From assembly GCF_937999985.1 (NCBI RefSeq), contig NZ_CALLDG010000189.1, positions 1-15,586 on the forward strand: a stretch of DNA of 15,586 nucleotides, written 5' to 3'. The notes beneath the pieces were generated by a model, which saw only the letters and a list, made by a program, of their open reading frames with translations, was not told the DNA's origin and did not search any database. Positions 15,515 through 15,586 of the stretch are shown here, in pieces (positions within the stretch are counted from its first letter, which is position 1; each line of letters opens with the position of its first letter). This DNA comes from an uncultured Corynebacterium sp. (GTDB lineage Bacteria > Actinomycetota > Actinomycetes > Mycobacteriales > Mycobacteriaceae). The position numbers and the translations under genes were made by a program.

Positions 15515-15549
15515 GTGAAATCGTCTGTGACCAGGCGATTTCACTTTAT
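15515..15549 (+). terminator. Rho-independent terminator after the UPF0182 gene
   Basis: GTGAAATCG (15515-15523) pairs perfectly with CGATTTCAC (15536-15544). The inner bases add a U-G wobble and CTG/CAG, giving a 13-bp stem closed by a TGAC tetraloop, followed by TTTAT. It begins 6 bp after the stop codon. The U-tract is short and interrupted. Confidence 0.75.
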
Positions 15550-15568
15550 CCAAGCTCTGCGTTACAGT
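15540..15568 (+). promoter_or_regulatory. Promoter for a gene beyond the right edge (-35 TTCACT, -10 TACAGT)
   Basis: TTCACT (15540-15545) and TACAGT (15563-15568, fits TAnAnT) are separated by 17 bp. The -35 overlaps the descending arm of the upstream terminator. Transcription would start near 15575, leaving only ~12 nt in the window, so the product is unseen. The last bases CGCG are compatible with the 5' end of a tRNA such as initiator tRNA, but this is a guess. Confidence 0.5.
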
Positions 15569-15586
15569 AGGGGAGTCGCTGACGCG

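Overview
The window looks like a housekeeping segment of a high-GC actinobacterial chromosome, most likely a Corynebacterium. This rests on three things: the gene order (adnA-adnB, K+ channel, uvrD2, ThiF-like, YgjP-like, REAAH zincin, PDZ-Lon, PPA1309, UPF0182), which I recall from Corynebacterium and Mycobacterium; the mix of ATG, GTG and TTG starts; and TAnAnT-type -10 boxes. No database search was possible, so the genus is an inference. I see no insertion sequence, phage gene, CRISPR array, complete RNA gene or compositional break. No gap between genes exceeds about 150 bp.

Left part (1-7378, + strand): a tight run of DNA-repair genes. It holds the 3' end of adnA, all of adnB (the heterodimeric helicase-nuclease that resects double-strand breaks), an RCK-gated K+ channel of the CglK type, and the helicase uvrD2. 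Gaps are 0, 13 and 11 bp, so one transcript is likely. The channel gene has an in-frame internal ATG behind a strong Shine-Dalgarno sequence, placed to make a free RCK subunit. UvrD2 carries a Cys3His version of its usual tetracysteine zinc site.

Middle (7396-11732): a ThiF/E1-fold protein with a degenerate nucleotide-binding loop and two CxxC pairs (- strand), a YgjP-type metallopeptidase (+), a zincin-like protein with REAAH in place of HExxH (-), and a membrane-anchored PDZ-Lon (S16) serine protease (+). The ThiF-like leader contains a canonical four-tract G-quadruplex motif whose last tract is the Shine-Dalgarno sequence. The zincin and Lon genes diverge from a 144-bp region in which each has a -10-like box exactly 7 nt before its start codon, suggesting leaderless mRNAs. 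The YgjP and zincin genes meet at the palindrome TAGCTA, which holds both stop codons.

Right part (11757-15586): a PPA1309-family protein (-) diverges from a 1019-residue UPF0182 membrane protein (+). The latter is followed by a 13-bp hairpin terminator and then a good promoter whose -35 overlaps the terminator stem. The first bases of what it drives are cut off by the window edge.

I found no clearly new multi-gene system. The items most worth follow-up are the G-quadruplex over the ribosome binding site, the internal RCK start, the ThiF-like protein among peptidases, and the UvrD2 zinc-site variant.
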